Positions 17,741 through 25,663 of a stretch of DNA of 64,000 bases are shown one piece after another (position 1 is the first letter of the stretch; each line of letters begins with the position of its first letter). The translations under genes and the position numbers were made by a program. Below the pieces are notes generated by a model. The model made no database searches, was not told where the DNA came from, and was given only the letters and a program-made list of their open reading frames with translations. The stretch is taken from assembly GCA_006226375.1 (NCBI GenBank), contig SBHC01000063.1:186001-250000 (forward strand), written 5' to 3'. The DNA is from Deltaproteobacteria bacterium. Its GTDB lineage: Bacteria > Myxococcota_C > UBA6777.

Positions 17741-17941
17741 ATGAAAGCCGACATCCATCCCAATTACGTTGACTGCAAAATTGAGTGCGCCTGTGGTGCT
17801 GAGTACCAAACTCGTTCGACCAAGGGCGATTACAAAATCTCCATTTGCTCGGCCTGCCACCCCGCATACACCGGTGACAACAGCCGCGTCGCGATGAGCG
17901 CTGGCCAGATCGAGAAATTCAACCGACGCTACAAGCGTTAG
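17741..17941 (+). CDS. rpmE: 50S ribosomal protein L31, zinc-binding (C+) form
   Basis: A 66-residue ribosomal protein of the large-subunit central protuberance, bridging to the small subunit. The C+ form binds one zinc ion; Cys16, Cys18, Cys36 and Cys39 are all present (CACG and ICSACHP). It has the usual start MKADIHPNY and ends in FNRRYKR. AAGGA lies eight bases before the ATG. It precedes prfA and prmC, a common order in bacteria. No zinc-free copy is in the window. Confidence 0.96.
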   Translation: MKADIHPNYVDCKIECACGAEYQTRSTKGDYKISICSACHPAYTGDNSRVAMSAGQIEKFNRRYKR

Positions 17942-17961
17942 CTACCGCAGTCCCGCCCTCT

Positions 17962-17976
17962 GGAGCGCCCCGCTCC
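17962..17976 (+). terminator. Short GC-rich hairpin after rpmE
   Basis: GGAGCG (17962-17967), a CCC loop and CGCTCC (17971-17976) form a six-pair hairpin 20 bases after the rpmE stop. The only T-run (TTTT near 17995) is about 18 bases further, so it is at best a weak or factor-dependent terminator, or a processing site. Confidence 0.25.
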
Positions 17977-18015
17977 GCCCTCAACGCAACGTCGTTTTCC
18001 CCCTTAACCTGAAAA

Positions 18016-18045
18016 CATTCTCAACCCTTTTGATGGATGAGAATG
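18016..18045. promoter_or_regulatory. Inverted repeat between rpmE and prfA
   Basis: CATTCTCA (18016-18023) and TGAGAATG (18038-18045) are perfect inverted 8-mers separated by 14 bases, 85 bases before prfA. A TTGACA (18092-18097) follows. The arrangement fits an operator for a dimeric repressor or a long-loop RNA hairpin; no regulator is known to me for it. Confidence 0.35.
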
Positions 18046-18130
18046 CAGGCCACACGTTCACCCACATTTTGGCCCAGGTTCATCCAACGTTTTGACACAA
18101 TCTGTCTTACCCTATCTTTGAGGTGCAATC

Positions 18131-19216
18131 ATGCAATCCTTTGTCATTGAAAAGTTAGAAGGCGTGGAGATGCAGTTTGAGGGCCTGGAGTCTCGTTTGG
18201 GCGACCCCAGCGTCTATTCTGACCAAAAGCTGTTTCAGCAGATCAGCCGTGAACACGCTGATCTCAAGGAAATCGTGGAGAGTTTCCGCGAATACAAAAC
18301 CACCAAGGCTTCGTTCGAAGAGAACCGCGAGCTTCTTCAAATGGAAGAAGACGAAGATATGAAAGCCATGGTACGAGAAGAGCTCGCAGAGCAAGAGACC
18401 CGTATCGAAGAGCTGGAGAAGAAGCTCCAGATCCTACTGTTGCCCAAAGATCCCAACGACGAGCGCGACATCCTCTTGGAGATTCGAGCGGGAACAGGTG
18501 GAGATGAAGCCGCGTTGTTTGCTTCCGATCTCCTCCGTATGTACCGCCGCTTCGCCGAACGGGAAGGCTGGAAATGTGAGATCATCTCGTTCAACGAAAC
18601 AGGGCTGGGTGGCTACAAAGAAGTCATCGTGCAAATCAACGGAAAGCGCGTGTACTCTCGCCTGAAGTACGAAAGTGGCGTGCACCGTGTGCAGCGTGTC
18701 CCTGACACAGAGACCCAAGGTCGTATTCACACCTCCGCAGTCACCGTCGCGGTGATGCCAGAAGCTGAAGAGTTGGACGTCAACATCGATCCGGGTGACC
18801 TCAAGATTGATGTGTACCGTGCAAGCGGTCCTGGAGGCCAGAGTGTAAACACCACAGACTCGGCGGTGCGTATCACTCACTTGCCGACCAACCTTGTGGT
18901 GACCTGCCAGGATGAGAAATCGCAGCACAAGAACAAAGCCAAGGCCCTTAAGGTTCTTCGCTCCCGCTTGTATGAACAAGAACAAGCGAAGAAGCACGCG
19001 GAAGAAGCCGAGATGCGACGTTCCCAGGTAGGAAGCGGTGACCGTTCGGAGAAGATCCGGACCTACAACTTCCCACAAAGCCGTGTATCCGACCACCGGA
19101 TCAACCTCACGTTGTACCAATTGGACTCCATCCTGGATGGTGATATTAACCCCATCCTCAACCCCCTCATCGCCAGCATGCAAAGTGAAGCCCTGCAAGC
19201 AGCCAACGAGGAATAA
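18131..19216 (+). CDS. prfA: Peptide chain release factor 1
   Basis: Reads UAA and UAG stop codons and triggers peptide release on the ribosome. The 361 residues have the N-terminal helical domain, the PxT anticodon tripeptide as VPDTETQGRIHTSA, and the universal GGQ loop SGPGGQSVNTTDSAVR, whose glutamine is methylated by PrmC. The length is typical. GAGG lies seven bases before the ATG. The prmC gene follows after only three bases, so enzyme and substrate are made together. Confidence 0.97.
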   Translation: MQSFVIEKLEGVEMQFEGLESRLGDPSVYSDQKLFQQISREHADLKEIVESFREYKTTKASFEENRELLQMEEDEDMKAMVREELAEQETRIEELEKKLQILLLPKDPNDERDILLEIRAGTGGDEAALFASDLLRMYRRFAEREGWKCEIISFNETGLGGYKEVIVQINGKRVYSRLKYESGVHRVQRVPDTETQGRIHTSAVTVAVMPEAEELDVNIDPGDLKIDVYRASGPGGQSVNTTDSAVRITHLPTNLVVTCQDEKSQHKNKAKALKVLRSRLYEQEQAKKHAEEAEMRRSQVGSGDRSEKIRTYNFPQSRVSDHRINLTLYQLDSILDGDINPILNPLIASMQSEALQAANEE

Positions 19217-19219
19217 TTC

Positions 19220-20107
19220 ATGAGCCAGCGTGGCAAATCCCTGGAATGGACCGTCCGGCGCTTGCTCGACTGGAGCCTCACCTACCTCCAGGACAAAGGC
19301 ATTGATTCCCCCAAGGTCACCGCGGAGTGGCTGCTCGCGGATGCATTGAGTTGCTCGCGCATGGATCTGTTCTTTCGGTACGATCAGCCCTTGCTTCCCG
19401 AAGAGTTGGCGGCTTACAAGGCCCGGCTGAAACGCCGGAGCCAGCGAGAACCACTCCAGTACATCCTGGGCGAGTGGGAGTTCTGGTCCCTCCCCTTCTA
19501 CGTCGATTCCCGCGTGCTCATCCCTCGACCTGAAACTGAGGTATTGATTGAGCAGGTCGTCAACGCAGAGAAGGACGGCTTTGTCCCCGCCCAACCCCGC
19601 ATCCTCGACCTCTGCACTGGAAGCGGAGCCATCGCTTGCACCCTGGCCAAAGAACTCCCTGAATCCACCGTGCTGGCCACAGATGTCTCGCGAGATGCGT
19701 TGATGGTGGCCTACGAGAACGTGAAACGCCTGGAGTTGGTTGACCGCGTGACTCTCAAGCACACCGATATGTTCAAGAATGTTCCCTCCGATCCTCCCTT
19801 CGACATCCTTGTCTCCAACCCTCCTTATGTCACCCAGGCTGAAATGGAAGAGTTGGAGCCCGAAGTCCGCGACTATGAGCCTGCCATGGCGCTCGTCGGC
19901 GGCCAAGACGGGCTCGACTTTGTCCGTGAAATTCTTCGACAGGTCCCCACCTACCTTGCCCCAAGAGGCCTACTTGCTGTTGAGTTTGGAGCCTCACAAG
20001 GAGAAGCCATCCGACAGCTGGCTGAAGCCGTTCCGGAACTGAGCGAAGTCTCCATTGTCCAAGACTATGCGAGGCGGGATCGAATCCTGTTCGCGCGTCG
20101 AGCCTGA
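19220..20107 (+). CDS. prmC: Release factor glutamine N5-methyltransferase
   Basis: Methylates the GGQ glutamine of release factors with SAM. The 295 residues have the N-terminal helical domain that grips the factor, then the methyltransferase with motif I ILDLCTGSGAIACTLA and the catalytic NPPY in ILVSNPPYVTQAEME. YILGEWEFWSLPF and RPETEVLIE are typical PrmC segments (YIxGxxxFxGxxF-like and PRPxTExLVE-like). GAGGA stands seven bases before the ATG, inside the last codons of prfA. Confidence 0.95.
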   Translation: MSQRGKSLEWTVRRLLDWSLTYLQDKGIDSPKVTAEWLLADALSCSRMDLFFRYDQPLLPEELAAYKARLKRRSQREPLQYILGEWEFWSLPFYVDSRVLIPRPETEVLIEQVVNAEKDGFVPAQPRILDLCTGSGAIACTLAKELPESTVLATDVSRDALMVAYENVKRLELVDRVTLKHTDMFKNVPSDPPFDILVSNPPYVTQAEMEELEPEVRDYEPAMALVGGQDGLDFVREILRQVPTYLAPRGLLAVEFGASQGEAIRQLAEAVPELSEVSIVQDYARRDRILFARRA

Positions 20108-20444
20108 TACTTATCCTGCCCCAATCTGTTCTCCATTTCATTCTCATGTTCTCGACATGGAACAAAACGCAACACTTGTTCGTTGTTTGTTGGAAACGCG
20201 AAGTCCGAATCTTGTAAGAGAGAAGGGCTTTCTCTCCCCTTGCCGAAGTGCAACATGAATCCAAACGGTGGATCTATCCGTTGGTAAAAGAAGGAGACTC
20301 TTCGCTGAAGATCGAGCATTCCAACCCATTGGATGTCCCAGGCTTTGCGAAAGAAAGCCAGTTGACGTACTGTGGTAGGCAGCCCATATTTCCAACAGAG
20401 TTTGCTGACGACATTGGCCACCGACAAAAGGGAGACACCATCTC
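20108..20444. other. Intergenic region between prmC and moxR
   Basis: 337 bases with no convincing gene on either strand. Two weak hairpins are visible: GAGAGAA/TTCTCTC near 20217-20235, with no T-run, and AACGG/CCGTT near 20263-20281. GGGAGA just before 20445 serves as the ribosome site of the TTG-started moxR. I see no clear sigma70 pair. Confidence 0.5.
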
Positions 20445-21800
20445 TTGAGCAGTGATAAAAAATACAATCCTTTCTCCAATCCTGGCGCCTGGGATCAATC
20501 GTCCCAAGGCAACTGGGACAACGCTCAATCAACACCGGCACCAACAGGTCAAGGCTGGAACGCTCCAGCTCAGCCCAACCCATCCAACTGGATGGAAGCA
20601 CCTGCTGCATCCCAAAAACTCGAAACACAGGCTCCGGTGTCCACGTCTCAACCGGCTGCACAAGCTTATGAGACACCTCCCAGTCAACCTCACTACCAAG
20701 AGCCCGTTGCCCAACAGGCACCGCAAGTCCAGCAAACACCGCAAGTCCAGCATTCACCGGCGCCAGCGTCGTCCAATCAGGCGGTGCAAGCTTTGGAGAT
20801 GACACGTCGAATCGTCGGCGGACTTGGCGCTCACCTGCGGCAAGCCATCGTCGGACGTGATGAGGTCATCGACCTTTTGGTTGTGGCGCTCCTTGCGGAC
20901 GGTCATGTGTTGCTAGAGGACTACCCTGGAAGTGGAAAGACCACCTTGGCCAAAGCCTTGGGATATGCGATTCAGTCTCATGAATCACAAATGGAGACCT
21001 TCCAGCGCATCCAGTTCACCCCGGACTTGTTGCCCACCGATATCACAGGTGTCTCCATCTTCTCCCCACAGACCGGACAGTTCCAGTTCGCGCCCGGCCC
21101 CATCTTCAGCCACATTGTGCTGGCCGATGAGATCAACCGGACGCCTCCCAAAGTCCAATCGGCGATGTTGGAAGCCATGGCCGAGAAGCAGGTGACAGCT
21201 GACGGCAAGCGGTACTCCCTGGACAAGCTGTTCTTCGTTATCGCAACGCAGAACCCGCTGGATGTGACAGGAACCTACCCGCTCCCCACACCTCAACTTG
21301 ACCGTTTTTTGTTCAAGATTCGGATGGACTACATCGACGCCCAGTCGGAGTTGGAAGTCCTTGACCTGCACCTTCGGTTGGCCAAGCAAGACCCGCCCAA
21401 GCTCACCCCGATTTCACGGGAAGAGATTTTGGAGTGTCGTCAGGCAATCGCCGAAACCGTTCAGGTAGCACCGCCCATTCGCCGGGCGCTTGTAGAGATA
21501 GCCCAGCAGATCCGGAACGACCCACGCGTCCTCCAAGGAGTCTCCACGCGAAGTTTGGTGGTTGCACTCCCAGCTCTCCAGGCTCACGCCGCGATTCGCG
21601 GACGTGACTACGTCAACGCCGAAGACCTCCGGATGCTCGGACCCCAACTCTTCAGTCACCGGATTGAACGCGCTCCTGGTAGTCCCGATGCTGAGACCAT
21701 CTTCCTGGAGGCTGCTCGTCAACCGTTTGAACAACTGGTGCAGGACCTGTTGGACCCGAATCAGGCAGCGCGACGCAGCATTCCGATGCCGCCACGGTAG
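20445..21800 (+). CDS. moxR: MoxR-family AAA+ ATPase with long disordered N-terminus
   Basis: A 451-residue chaperone-like ATPase. The AAA+ core begins near residue 115: VGRDEVIDLLVVALL, Walker A YPGSGKTTLAKALG, Walker B IVLADEINR followed by TPPKVQSAMLEAMAE, sensor 1 FFVIATQNP and LPTPQLDRF; the lid domain follows. MoxR proteins with DUF58 and transglutaminase partners are thought to help assemble or activate envelope proteins. The first 110 residues are Pro/Gln/Ser/Ala-rich without a fold signal and are not part of the usual family. The start is a TTG with GGGAGA nine bases upstream; the next ATG would cut the tail to about 60 residues. It is the first gene of an operon with DUF58, transglutaminase and repeat proteins. 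Confidence 0.9.
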   Translation: MSSDKKYNPFSNPGAWDQSSQGNWDNAQSTPAPTGQGWNAPAQPNPSNWMEAPAASQKLETQAPVSTSQPAAQAYETPPSQPHYQEPVAQQAPQVQQTPQVQHSPAPASSNQAVQALEMTRRIVGGLGAHLRQAIVGRDEVIDLLVVALLADGHVLLEDYPGSGKTTLAKALGYAIQSHESQMETFQRIQFTPDLLPTDITGVSIFSPQTGQFQFAPGPIFSHIVLADEINRTPPKVQSAMLEAMAEKQVTADGKRYSLDKLFFVIATQNPLDVTGTYPLPTPQLDRFLFKIRMDYIDAQSELEVLDLHLRLAKQDPPKLTPISREEILECRQAIAETVQVAPPIRRALVEIAQQIRNDPRVLQGVSTRSLVVALPALQAHAAIRGRDYVNAEDLRMLGPQLFSHRIERAPGSPDAETIFLEAARQPFEQLVQDLLDPNQAARRSIPMPPR

Positions 21801-21857
21801 GTACGCAGCGCTCGCGTTTTCTGCATCTGAATCGTTCCATAGACCATACGGGTTTTC

Positions 21858-23150
21858 ATGATACGACAGAAGTTAGGCAAAGGCTATCATCGGCTCGCAG
21901 ACATCATTCCACTCACCTGGCAAGGGTTTTTGTTGCTCGTTGGTAGCGGACTTGTGGTGTACTACCTGGGAGTGATGTCCGAAGACTGGGTTCTCCTTGT
22001 GGTCGGAATGTTCGGCGTTGTGATGCCGATTCTCAGTTCCATCTCCGTGGGTTTGGCTGCGCTGTGGATGCGTCGGAGCTTGCGAAAACTCAACGCAGAC
22101 ACAGTGCATGGGCCGCTGCAAACCGACACCGCTCACTCGGCACTCACCGATTTTAAGCTACCCCGCTTTACCTTACCGTTCCTCGACTTTCTCCCGACCT
22201 GGGAGTCGCCAGAAGCTCAAGTCACAGACTTGCTGGTCACCTCCGAAAGAACGGAGCAGGTGAAGTTTGAGCGCAGAGGGTTCCACCATACCATCGTCCG
22301 GCGCTTCTACCTGAGCGACTTGTTTGGTCTCGCTGAAGTCCGCTGGCGGATGGAGGAGCAACGCACGGTTGAGGTTTGGCCTCACACGCACCCACACCAG
22401 GCGCCGTTTGCCCGCGCTTTCATCGAAGGCAGCGATCGATTTGTCGCCAACCGCCCTCGGCGTGGGGACTATGTTGACACCCGAGCCTACACCCCAGGCG
22501 ACCCGGTCCGCTTGATTCACTGGAAGCTGTTCGCCCGCAGCAACGAGCCTTTTGTTCGAACGCCTGAGCCGTCTGCTTCGTTTGAGCATCAAATCCTGGC
22601 TTATCTGGCGACAGACCCCAACGACAGCCTTGCCGCTCGCGCAGCCCGGTGGGATCTGGAGAACGGCCATCTCGGTAGCAACTGGAAATTCGGTACGGAC
22701 GGAGGCGAACAAGTCGCTTCAGATCTGAGCTCTGCCCGCCGCCTGCTCGCCGCCTCAGGAAGCCAACCTCACAAAGGTGGGGCACACCTGGAAAGCTTCC
22801 TTCAGGCTGTTAATTTCAAGCCCGACCAACACCGACTCCTTTTGTATGTCTCAGGGCACGTCAACTATTGGTTGCCCAATGTGATGGAGTTTCTGAAGAA
22901 GCACACGGCGTTGGTATCGGTCATTGTGGCCAGCGAAGACGACATCGACGAAGACCACATCTTCCACCCGTCGTACTCCGCGAACAGCGTAGAGACACCC
23001 AAAAAAGAGGCACAATGGAAGCGATTCTTTGTGACTCCAGGACCTGAAGAAAACCAAGCCACACCGCGATGGTGGGAACAGCTCCAACATCTCCATCGTG
23101 AGGGTCTGCAAATTCAGTTCATTCATCTGCCTCAGGTTTCATCATCATGA
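21858..23150 (+). CDS. DUF58-domain membrane protein
   Basis: 430 residues. Two hydrophobic segments near the N-terminus (about residues 18-68) are followed by a beta-rich region and the DUF58 signature DYVDTRAYTPGDPVRLIHWKL with the ensuing R-S-N-E-P-F segment. DUF58 proteins occur next to MoxR ATPases and are presumed clients or partners at the membrane; their C-terminal part is von Willebrand A-like. Here the region 250-330 is longer than usual and the C-terminus (YVSGHVNYWLPNVMEFLKKH) looks like the remaining A-domain fold. Its stop overlaps the next start as ATGA, so translation is coupled. Confidence 0.85.
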   Translation: MIRQKLGKGYHRLADIIPLTWQGFLLLVGSGLVVYYLGVMSEDWVLLVVGMFGVVMPILSSISVGLAALWMRRSLRKLNADTVHGPLQTDTAHSALTDFKLPRFTLPFLDFLPTWESPEAQVTDLLVTSERTEQVKFERRGFHHTIVRRFYLSDLFGLAEVRWRMEEQRTVEVWPHTHPHQAPFARAFIEGSDRFVANRPRRGDYVDTRAYTPGDPVRLIHWKLFARSNEPFVRTPEPSASFEHQILAYLATDPNDSLAARAARWDLENGHLGSNWKFGTDGGEQVASDLSSARRLLAASGSQPHKGGAHLESFLQAVNFKPDQHRLLLYVSGHVNYWLPNVMEFLKKHTALVSVIVASEDDIDEDHIFHPSYSANSVETPKKEAQWKRFFVTPGPEENQATPRWWEQLQHLHREGLQIQFIHLPQVSSS

Positions 23151-25663
23151 CAACACTTGAACAGCCGACTCCCACCGCCAACGCCGCCGAGGATCGCATC
23201 GCAAGCATCGTAGCGATGGTCCTTCGGATGCTGCTGATGGGCAGCGCGGCTCTCGCCATTGCCTGGCCGCTGACTCCCAGCGGAGGACGCTGGGCCGCAG
23301 TGATTGGGGCCGTTCTTGGCGTATGGATGGGAGAAAAAAGTGGGCGCTCACGGCTTCGTCGCTGGGTCTTGTTTGTAGGACCTCTCCTCGGCCTGGGCGG
23401 TCTGTATGTGCTCACCCAAAGCTGGGTGTACTGGGATTGGCCAAGCCAACTCTTTGGCTGGAGCGGCGCACTGCAAACCGCGGAGTTCTTGCGTTGGGGT
23501 GGGGGTAGTCTGATTGTTGTAGCGACGCTCCGTGCTTACGGCCGGCGCTATGCCGCCCTCAACAGCATCGAATTGCTGCTTCCTGTGGTGGCAGCCGCCT
23601 CCTTGCTTTCGGCCCATAGGGACGGGCAGATCCATCGTCCCCAACAGCTCGCCGACTGGGCGTTGGAGCAAGGTCAAGACCCTACCTGGTATCTCTTGTT
23701 GTTTGGTTTGGCCGGTGCGCTTTTCCTCGCCTTTGGACTCCTTCGGTTGCGACGTAGCTCCCAACTGTTTGGCGGCCTGGCGGTCATTGCTTTGTTGTTC
23801 ACCTTTGCCTTCTGGGGCCTCGCTGAGCTTCCCTATCGCCAACTAACTCAAAGCGTTCGAAAGATGCTGGGTGGACAAGGCAAACCCAAGAAGCGGAAGC
23901 CACGCAAGGCCAAAGCAAAGCCGCGCCGACAAGGACAGTCGAGAGGGCAACGACGGCGCAAAAAAGACCAACAGATGCCCTTCCAACCCAACCAAAAGCA
24001 GCAGAAACAAAACCAGCGACGTCGCCCAGTTGCGATGGTAGTGTTTCGCAGTGACTACAAGCCTGTGACAGGTGTGTACTACTTCCGTCAGCAGGTGCTC
24101 AGCCAGTTCAATGACGTACGGATGGTGGAGAGTCACAGCCTCAACTACGATAGAGACCGGGCTGAATATTATCCAGGCTCCGAGAAAGCCCTGCCCATAT
24201 CTCGTTCGATCGAATGGTCGCAGCGACCGAAAGATCCAACACCTTCGCTCTACAAAATCAAGAAGAAGGCGAAGTCCAAGAAGTACCAGGGCAAGAACAA
24301 AAAGAAAGACGCAACGCGCTCGTACCTGGAGTTCTTCTACGGCAAGAAGTCCAAGAAGAAAAAGAAGATTTACGCTGAGGTGGTGACCCAAGTGTCGCTC
24401 CTCCAGAAACACCAACGGCCCTTCGCCCTGGTGTCGGCGCAGGCCCTTCGTGGTTTGCCCAACCCCAACAATCGCCTCTTTCTCCGCAGCTACGAAGTTC
24501 GCTCCAAAGCCTGGAACCGACCCTGGAAGCTCGACATCAAGTTTGGCGAGGAGTACTGGCCTAAGAATGTGTGGAAGCACTACACACAGGCTCCCACCGA
24601 TCCACGCTACAAAGACCTCCAACAAAAGATTCTGGAACGTCTCAAGAACACCAAATACGAAAACAACATCATGGCGAAGGCCTACGTCATCAAGACCTGG
24701 CTAGAGAAGAACGCTGCCTACTCGATGCGTATCCGCACGCCTCAGTCCGTCACGGATCATGTCGGATACTTCTTGTTCAAGACACGTGTGGGCTACTGTG
24801 TACACTTCTCCCATGCGGCGGTGTACCTGCTTCGTCTCACCGGGGTTCCCGCGCGAATCGCTGAAGGCTACGCCGCTCCAATGCGTTACCGAGGCAACAG
24901 CTCGGCTCTCTTGCTTCGCTCAGCCGAAGCCCACGCCTGGCCGGAAGTGTACGTTCGCGGTGTTGGTTGGGTGCCCTTCGACATCCAACCCAAGCGCTCC
25001 CTCGATCCCACCGCGCGACCGCCCGACCCCGATCTTCGACGTTTGTACAGCAACCTAGCTCGTCCCAAGTACAAGCTCAAGGGCAAAAAGTCGCCCTACA
25101 TGATGGGGACACGACGTTCCCTGCCCTGGCTGAAGTACATCAAGACCACCTTTTACGTCGTGTTCACCCTGGCCTGGATGAGCGCCTTGTTGCTGCTTGC
25201 GCTTGGTTACCTGCTTAAGTTGATTCGTCGCTTTGGCTACCTGTTTGTGCCGGCCGGAGCACGTCGCAACTTGCACTACTACAGGAGCATCACGGACCGC
25301 CTCAGTGAGTTGGGCGACCTGCGTGAGCCAGGCGAATCCCTTGAAGCCTACGCCTACAGACTCCGCGACAAGCTTCCTGCTTTGGAGACCTTGACATCAC
25401 AAATCACTGCGGTCTCTCTAGGCTCACAGCTTCCCCAAGATGACACCAGCGTGTTGCGCGATCTCAGTCGTCAGATGCGCTCGGCTTACCCCTGGTACAG
25501 ACAGCTTGTACAGATACCTCGGCCGTTTGCCTGGTCTCGTCATATCTGGCAACACTGGCGCTTCAATCCACCCCCTGCCCTCCTTAAGTGGAACGCGTTT
25601 TGGGACCGGGTGGGTGCAGTGATGGTTCGCGTCTTGCCGATGTTCCGGAGGACTCCCACATGA
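23147..25663 (+). CDS. Transglutaminase-like membrane protein (TgpA/DUF3488-like)
   Basis: An 838-residue protein. Residues 15-240 hold about six to seven membrane helices, a long polybasic stretch (245-300) and a second one (365-415) surround the start of the outside region, and a transglutaminase core follows with the catalytic triad Cys551 (GYCVHFSHAA), His596 (AHAWPEVY) and Asp612 (VPFDIQP). One helix near 670-695 leads to a C-terminal DUF4129-like segment. This is the TgpA architecture, in which the core lies on the periplasmic side. The role in envelope biology is inferred from Pseudomonas TgpA, which is essential there. The start overlaps the DUF58 stop, and the stop overlaps the next start (ATGA at both ends). 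Confidence 0.88.
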   Translation: MTTLEQPTPTANAAEDRIASIVAMVLRMLLMGSAALAIAWPLTPSGGRWAAVIGAVLGVWMGEKSGRSRLRRWVLFVGPLLGLGGLYVLTQSWVYWDWPSQLFGWSGALQTAEFLRWGGGSLIVVATLRAYGRRYAALNSIELLLPVVAAASLLSAHRDGQIHRPQQLADWALEQGQDPTWYLLLFGLAGALFLAFGLLRLRRSSQLFGGLAVIALLFTFAFWGLAELPYRQLTQSVRKMLGGQGKPKKRKPRKAKAKPRRQGQSRGQRRRKKDQQMPFQPNQKQQKQNQRRRPVAMVVFRSDYKPVTGVYYFRQQVLSQFNDVRMVESHSLNYDRDRAEYYPGSEKALPISRSIEWSQRPKDPTPSLYKIKKKAKSKKYQGKNKKKDATRSYLEFFYGKKSKKKKKIYAEVVTQVSLLQKHQRPFALVSAQALRGLPNPNNRLFLRSYEVRSKAWNRPWKLDIKFGEEYWPKNVWKHYTQAPTDPRYKDLQQKILERLKNTKYENNIMAKAYVIKTWLEKNAAYSMRIRTPQSVTDHVGYFLFKTRVGYCVHFSHAAVYLLRLTGVPARIAEGYAAPMRYRGNSSALLLRSAEAHAWPEVYVRGVGWVPFDIQPKRSLDPTARPPDPDLRRLYSNLARPKYKLKGKKSPYMMGTRRSLPWLKYIKTTFYVVFTLAWMSALLLLALGYLLKLIRRFGYLFVPAGARRNLHYYRSITDRLSELGDLREPGESLEAYAYRLRDKLPALETLTSQITAVSLGSQLPQDDTSVLRDLSRQMRSAYPWYRQLVQIPRPFAWSRHIWQHWRFNPPPALLKWNAFWDRVGAVMVRVLPMFRRTPT

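Noticed and set aside
18092-18118. TTGACA-15-TATCTT promoter directly before prfA
   Set aside because: The spacer is too short and transcription would begin after the ribosome site, leaving a leaderless message although a good ribosome site exists.
18131-19216. PDT instead of PAT/PVT in the RF1 anticodon tripeptide
   Set aside because: Only the first and third positions matter; the middle residue varies naturally among RF1 proteins (Glu in Bacillus, for example).
18434-19906. A 490-codon open frame on the minus strand over prfA-prmC
   Set aside because: It lies antisense to two certain genes, resembles no family and has no ribosome site; it is a shadow of codon bias.
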